From Acetobacteraceae bacterium (GTDB lineage: Bacteria; Pseudomonadota; Alphaproteobacteria; Acetobacterales; Acetobacteraceae): a stretch of 19,255 bases of DNA. Location of the stretch: contig CANJXD010000042.1 in assembly GCA_947478535.1 (NCBI GenBank), positions 1 to 19,255 on the forward strand. Direction: 5' to 3'. Both the position numbers and the translations under genes were made by a program. A model generated the notes under the pieces. It did not search any database. It saw nothing but the letters and a program-made list of their open reading frames with translations, and was not told the origin of the DNA. Shown here one piece after another: positions 15,926-19,255 of the stretch (the first letter of the stretch is position 1; every line of letters starts with the position of its first letter).

Positions 15926-16947
15926 CCGCGCGGGAACACTTGCTCCGTCACTTCGGCCTCCACTCCGCTGCCGAAACCGGGATGGGCATGCCAGGGCGTG
16001 GCCATCGCATCCGTCATCGCGTTGAGCGTGGCGAGGATGCGCTGGCTGTCGGTGGCCAGCGCCGTTTCCATCGCCGTGAAATCCGGGAACCGGGCAAAAG
16101 CCTCATGCCAGATGGCGCGGCCCGCGAGGTAGCCGGAGGCTCCGGCTCGATAGGCGTAGCGAAGGCTGCGCGCGAAATCCGCGGCGCCCGCACCGGCGGA
16201 CAGCATGACCCAGGGGCGGGGCAGCATCGCCGCCATGCGGTCATAGCCGCGCTGCAAGGCGGCTGCGCCCGGGCCATCGGGGTCCGGCACGCCATGGATC
16301 GGGCCCGGGGGTTCGAGCTTGAAGATATCGATGCCGAAAGCAGGATCGGTGAAGGGGCGGATGCTGTCGAGCACGAGCGCCTCCCGCCGCGATTCCATCG
16401 CCGCCGGGTCCTCGCCCGGCAGGGGATAGACCAGCACTTCCAGCAGGCAGGTCAAATCCTCGCGCCGGCAGGCCTCGCCGGCGGCGCGCACGAAGGCTTC
16501 CTGATGCGCGCGGATTTCTGGCGCGGCATCGGCGCGATACCAGACGAGAATCTTCGCGGCATCGCCACCGATGCGACGGATGGCTTGCGCCGACCAATCC
16601 GGAATCACGCAGGACTTCTTGCCGAGGGGCGTGTCCTCCGTGACCGAATGTTCGTAGGAGAGGATGAGGCCCTTGCTCGGTGCAATCTCCGGCATGGCGC
16701 GGGCGTAGCCATAGAAGGGATCGACCAGCAGCGCGGAAGCCTGGGGCGAGAGGTGGCGCGCCAGCAACCGCTTCACCTCCGCCACATCCTCAAAGGGTGG
16801 TGCCGCCGTGCCGCGGGCCTTGGCGATGGGGCCGAACAGCGGCGTGCGCTGGTCCAGCGCCACCATCTTCCACCGCCCCGCCGCATCGGCCAGGCGCCGC
16901 ATGCCCCAAAGCTTGCCGGGGGATAGCTTGCCGGGCGAGAGTTTCAT
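15919..16947 (-). CDS. Class I aldolase, LacD/YihT family (tagatose-bisphosphate or sulfofructose-phosphate aldolase-like)
   Basis: 342 residues. MVALDQR (28-34), ALLVDPFYGYA (72-82), KILVWYRAD (132-140), FGIDIFKLE (204-212) and WVMLSAGAGAADFARSLRYAYRAGASGYLAGRAIW match LacD (tagatose-1,6-bisphosphate aldolase) and YihT (6-deoxy-6-sulfofructose-1-phosphate aldolase). K210 is in the place of the Schiff-base lysine. The reaction should be cleavage of a ketose phosphate to dihydroxyacetone phosphate plus an aldehyde, but the sugar is unknown and no kinase gene is in view. The N-terminus holds a tandem KLSPG KLSPG repeat from a 15-base duplication (16910-16935). The ATG at 16947 overlaps the upstream stop as TGATG; Met16 is an alternative start. 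The 3' end overlaps the histidine kinase gene by 7 bases. Confidence 0.88.
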   Translation of the reverse strand: MKLSPGKLSPGKLWGMRRLADAAGRWKMVALDQRTPLFGPIAKARGTAAPPFEDVAEVKRLLARHLSPQASALLVDPFYGYARAMPEIAPSKGLILSYEHSVTEDTPLGKKSCVIPDWSAQAIRRIGGDAAKILVWYRADAAPEIRAHQEAFVRAAGEACRREDLTCLLEVLVYPLPGEDPAAMESRREALVLDSIRPFTDPAFGIDIFKLEPPGPIHGVPDPDGPGAAALQRGYDRMAAMLPRPWVMLSAGAGAADFARSLRYAYRAGASGYLAGRAIWHEAFARFPDFTAMETALATDSQRILATLNAMTDAMATPWHAHPGFGSGVEAEVTEQVFPRGY

Positions 16948-18116
16948 CAGGCGGTTCCCTCCATTGGCACCCAGGCACCATCCCGCGCCTGGGAGGCAAG
17001 CGCCGCCTCGACAAAGCGAAGCCCATCGAGGCCGGTGCTGGCATCGGGCATATCGAGCGACAGCGGATCGGGCGCGATGCCGAGACGCCGCGCGACGATG
17101 CGTTCGGAAAAATCCGCGTAGATATTGGCGAAGGCCTCGTGCAGCCCTTCGGGGTGGCCGGTGCGGCGGATGCGCGTGGCGCGCTGCGCGGCGGGGGACA
17201 GCAGCGGATGGCCGCGCGAGAGCGTCATCGGGAAGCCGTCCAGCGGCGCCAGCTTCAACTCATTATGCGCGGCGTGCCGCCATTCCAGGTGCCCCGCCGT
17301 GCCGAAGACGCGCAGCAGGATGTGGTTCTCCACCCCCGCCGCACCCTGACACACCACCATCGAACCGCGCGCGCCACCGGCGAGGTGAAACCGCGCCTGC
17401 GCATAATCCTGCACCACGCGGCCCGGCATCAGCGTGGCCACCTCCGCGCTAATCGCGGTGAAAGGCTCACCCGCAACAAAGGTGACGAGGTGATGCGCGT
17501 GGGTGCCGATATCGCCGAGCACGAGGGACGGCCCGCTGCGCGCGGGGTCGAGCCGCCAGCGGCGCGCCGCATCGGGCTGGCTTTCGACGGCGGCGGCGAG
17601 GCCCGCGCCGAAATACTCGACCTGGACCATCCGCAGCGCGCCGATGCGCCCCGCCGCGACCAGGGCGCGTGCCTCGCGCAGCATCGGGTAGCCGGCATAG
17701 GCGTGGGTCAGCGCGAGGGTGACGCCGCGCGCGGCCGCGGCGCGGACGATATCCTCGGCCTGCGCGACGCTGTTGGCGAGCGGCTTGTCGATGATGACAT
17801 CGAGCCCCGCCGCGATCGCCAGCATGGCAAACTCGTGATGCGTATCATTCGGCGTGACAATGGCCACAGCCTCGATTCCATCAGGACGCGCGGCCTCCGC
17901 CTCCAGCATCACGGCGACGCTGGCGTAGCTACGCGCGGGGTCGATGCCGAATTCCGCGGCCGCCGCGATTCCACGCGCGGAATCACGGGACAGCGCGCCG
18001 GCGGCGACGGTGAAGCAGCGGTCCATCAGGGCGGCGCGGAGATGCACGGGGCCGATCATCGAGGGCGCGGCGCCGCCGATGAAGCCGAGGCGCAGCGGGC
18101 GGCCGAGGGGGTTCAT
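16947..18116 (-). CDS. Gfo/Idh/MocA-family NAD(P)-dependent oxidoreductase
   Basis: 389 residues from ATG at 18116, fixed by an ATGA overlap with the upstream gene. The N-terminal Rossmann fold starts LRLGFIGGAAPSMIGPVHLRAAL (8-30), which departs from the canonical GxGxxG. The catalytic-region lysine motif is DVIIDKPLANS (about 160-170), with DKP in place of the common EKP. The C-terminal domain has LGDIGTHAHHLVTFVAGEPF, the substrate-domain His region of the family. Members oxidise or reduce polyols, inositols, sugars or sugar acids. Its place between an isomerase/epimerase and an aldolase implies a redox step on a sugar before cleavage. The open frame extends upstream to 18272, but that part is a shadow of the preceding gene. 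Confidence 0.9.
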   Translation of the reverse strand: MNPLGRPLRLGFIGGAAPSMIGPVHLRAALMDRCFTVAAGALSRDSARGIAAAAEFGIDPARSYASVAVMLEAEAARPDGIEAVAIVTPNDTHHEFAMLAIAAGLDVIIDKPLANSVAQAEDIVRAAAARGVTLALTHAYAGYPMLREARALVAAGRIGALRMVQVEYFGAGLAAAVESQPDAARRWRLDPARSGPSLVLGDIGTHAHHLVTFVAGEPFTAISAEVATLMPGRVVQDYAQARFHLAGGARGSMVVCQGAAGVENHILLRVFGTAGHLEWRHAAHNELKLAPLDGFPMTLSRGHPLLSPAAQRATRIRRTGHPEGLHEAFANIYADFSERIVARRLGIAPDPLSLDMPDASTGLDGLRFVEAALASQARDGAWVPMEGTA

Positions 18117-19162
18117 GGCGTGATCCCGAGGATGCGCTGCGCAACCGCCGGATCGATGGTGCGGCGCAGCGCCGCATCGAAGGGCGCTTCCGTCGTCGCG
18201 ATCATGTGCCGTGCGATGAAAGGGGCGCCTTCGCGCGCGCCATCCTCCTTCCGCTTCAGGCAGCATTCCCATTCCAGCACGGCCCAGCCGCGATACCCCA
18301 TGGCGGTGAGGCGGGAGAAGATGCCGCGGAAATCCACCTGGCCATCGCCGGGGCTGCGAAACCGCCCGGGGCGTCGCGGCCAGTCCTGGAACCCGCCATA
18401 GACGCCGCTGCGCGCGCTGCGAATGAACTCCGCGTCCTTCACATGGAAGGCCTTGATGCGGGATGCGTAGAGATCGATGAAGCCGAGGTAGTCCATCTGC
18501 TGCAACAGCATGTGGCTCGGGTCGAACAGGATGGCCGCGCGGGGGTGGTGCTCCACAGCGTCGAGGAAGCGGTCGAAGGTCACGCCATCATGCAGGTCCT
18601 CGCCGGGATGCAGCTCGAAGCACAGATCGATGCCGTGGCGATCCGCGTGATCCAGCAGCGGCCGCCAGCGCCGCGCCAGTTCCGCGAAAGCGACGTCGAT
18701 CAGGCCGGGCGGCGGCGGAGGCCAGGGGTAGAAATAGGGCCAGGCCAGCGCGCCGGAAAACGTCGCGACACGGCCTAGGCCGAGCCGTGCCGCAGCCTCG
18801 ATCGAAAGACGCAATTGCCGTTCGGCCCAGGCGCCGCGCGCCACGGGATCGCCGCGCAAGGCGGCGGGCGCGAAGGCATCGTTGATCTCGGCGAAGGCGG
18901 GATTGACCGCGAGCAACTGGCCCGCGCGATGCGCCGCGAGCTCCGTGATCTCGACGCCCAGCGCCGCCAGCCGCGCGAGCAGGTCGCGGCAATACGCGTC
19001 TTCCGTCGCGGCGCGTTCGAGATCGATCAGCCGCGCATCATGCACCGGCAGCTGCACGCCGCGATAGCCAAGCCCGGCGAGCCAGCCGGCCACGCCGTCA
19101 AGGCTGTCGAAGGGTGCGGCATCGCCCATGAACTGGCTCAGCATCACGCCGGGGCCGCGCAT
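18113..19162 (-). CDS. Sugar phosphate isomerase/epimerase, xylose isomerase-like TIM barrel
   Basis: 349 residues. AP_endonuc_2 fold: VMLSQFMGD start, GYRGVQLPV strand, and metal ligands that appear as E183 (CFELHPGED), D214/H217 (ILFDPSHM), H240 (IKAFHVKD) and E297 or E299 (AVLEWE). This is the usual set for divalent-metal ketose epimerases and sugar isomerases such as the inosose dehydratase, tagatose epimerase and hydroxypyruvate isomerase relatives. The insert YFYPWPPPPPG (143-153) is a proline-rich loop. AAGGAG lies 13 bases before the ATG at 19162; the adjacent GTG at 19165 (10-base spacing) is an alternative start. It lies 23 bases after the stop of the truncated receptor gene and overlaps the Gfo/Idh start (ATGA), so it belongs to that operon. 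The substrate is unknown. Confidence 0.9.
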   Translation of the reverse strand: MRGPGVMLSQFMGDAAPFDSLDGVAGWLAGLGYRGVQLPVHDARLIDLERAATEDAYCRDLLARLAALGVEITELAAHRAGQLLAVNPAFAEINDAFAPAALRGDPVARGAWAERQLRLSIEAAARLGLGRVATFSGALAWPYFYPWPPPPPGLIDVAFAELARRWRPLLDHADRHGIDLCFELHPGEDLHDGVTFDRFLDAVEHHPRAAILFDPSHMLLQQMDYLGFIDLYASRIKAFHVKDAEFIRSARSGVYGGFQDWPRRPGRFRSPGDGQVDFRGIFSRLTAMGYRGWAVLEWECCLKRKEDGAREGAPFIARHMIATTEAPFDAALRRTIDPAVAQRILGITP

Positions 19163-19185
19163 CACCTGGTGTCTTCTCCTTGGTC

Positions 19186-19255
19186 TCAGTCCACCTTCAC
19201 ATTCGCCGCCTGCACCACGCCGCGCCACTTCTCGATCTCCGTGCGGATGAAGGCC
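19186..19255 (-). CDS. Bug/TctC-type solute receptor, C-terminal end only (partial)
   Basis: Cut by the window edge: only 22 residues and the stop are present. Read leftward they give AFIRTEIEKWRGVVQAANVK followed by VD and TGA (19188-19186). The pattern E-I-x-K-W-x-x-V-V-x-x-A-x-V/I-K matches the C-terminus of Bug receptors, including the complete one in this window (ETRRWGEVVQTAGIKPE). It is co-directional with the epimerase/dehydrogenase/aldolase genes, 23 bases upstream of the first, and the epimerase ribosome binding site lies within that gap. It would supply substrate capture for the module. The assignment rests on a short match. Confidence 0.7.
   Translation of the reverse strand, partial: AFIRTEIEKWRGVVQAANVKVD

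Noticed and set aside
16680..18401. 573-codon plus-strand open frame
   Set aside because: Antisense to the aldolase, Gfo/Idh and epimerase genes; no motif.
15919..19255. Firm assignment to sulfoquinovose degradation
   Set aside because: Only the aldolase resembles YihT. The specific kinase, glycosidase and sulfosugar transporter are not in view, so only a general sugar module is claimed.
1..19255. CRISPR arrays, tRNA/rRNA genes, insertion sequences or phage genes
   Set aside because: No regularly spaced repeats, cloverleaf structures, transposase or integrase motifs were seen on either strand.

Overview
The window is GC-rich (visibly around two-thirds G+C or more) and densely coded. It looks like chromosomal DNA of an alphaproteobacterium, most likely an Acetobacteraceae/Roseomonas-type organism. 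That placement is inference from base composition, the Bug-type solute receptors, the hydantoinase/oxoprolinase genes and the style of the genes; there is no rRNA or marker gene to confirm it. I see no mobile element, tRNA, rRNA, CRISPR array or prophage. No gap between genes exceeds about 180 bases.

Layout, left to right. (1) A perfect 20-bp-stem inverted repeat (10-53), then a leftward FAD oxidoreductase of the L-2-hydroxyglutarate dehydrogenase family (62-1162), divergent from a rightward Tat-exported subclass-B3-like metallo-hydrolase (1344-2384). A cluster of hairpins (2399-2523) lies between that gene and the next, convergent, operon. (2) A leftward set from 11188 down to 2530, in order of transcription: MFS transporter, HyuB, Bug/TctC periplasmic receptor, HyuA, class-IV (branched-chain-type) aminotransferase, and a ThDP (TPP) enzyme of the acetolactate synthase/benzoylformate decarboxylase superfamily. 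The last five genes are joined by ATGA or TGATG overlaps or a 16-nt gap, so they are almost certainly one operon. The gene content suggests ATP-driven opening of a lactam- or hydantoin-like ring, then transamination and a ThDP-dependent step on the 2-oxo acid. (3) A leftward oxaloacetate-decarboxylase-type member of the isocitrate lyase/PEP mutase family (11339-12211). (4) A leftward HtrA/DegP-type periplasmic protease (12296-13807) with a strong cUUCGg hairpin after its stop. It is divergent from an OmpR-type response regulator (TTG start, 13926-14600) and its histidine kinase (14600-15925), an envelope-stress style arrangement. (5) A second leftward operon entering from the right edge: the C-terminus of another Bug receptor (19186-19255, cut by the window), an AP-endonuclease-type sugar isomerase/epimerase, a Gfo/Idh/MocA dehydrogenase and a class I aldolase of the LacD/YihT family. 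These are coupled by short gaps or overlaps and look like a sugar or sugar-acid catabolic module of unknown substrate.

Most of this is recognisable metabolism. The two catabolic operons of undetermined substrate are the best candidates for undescribed biology. All pathway statements are inferences from family membership and gene order.
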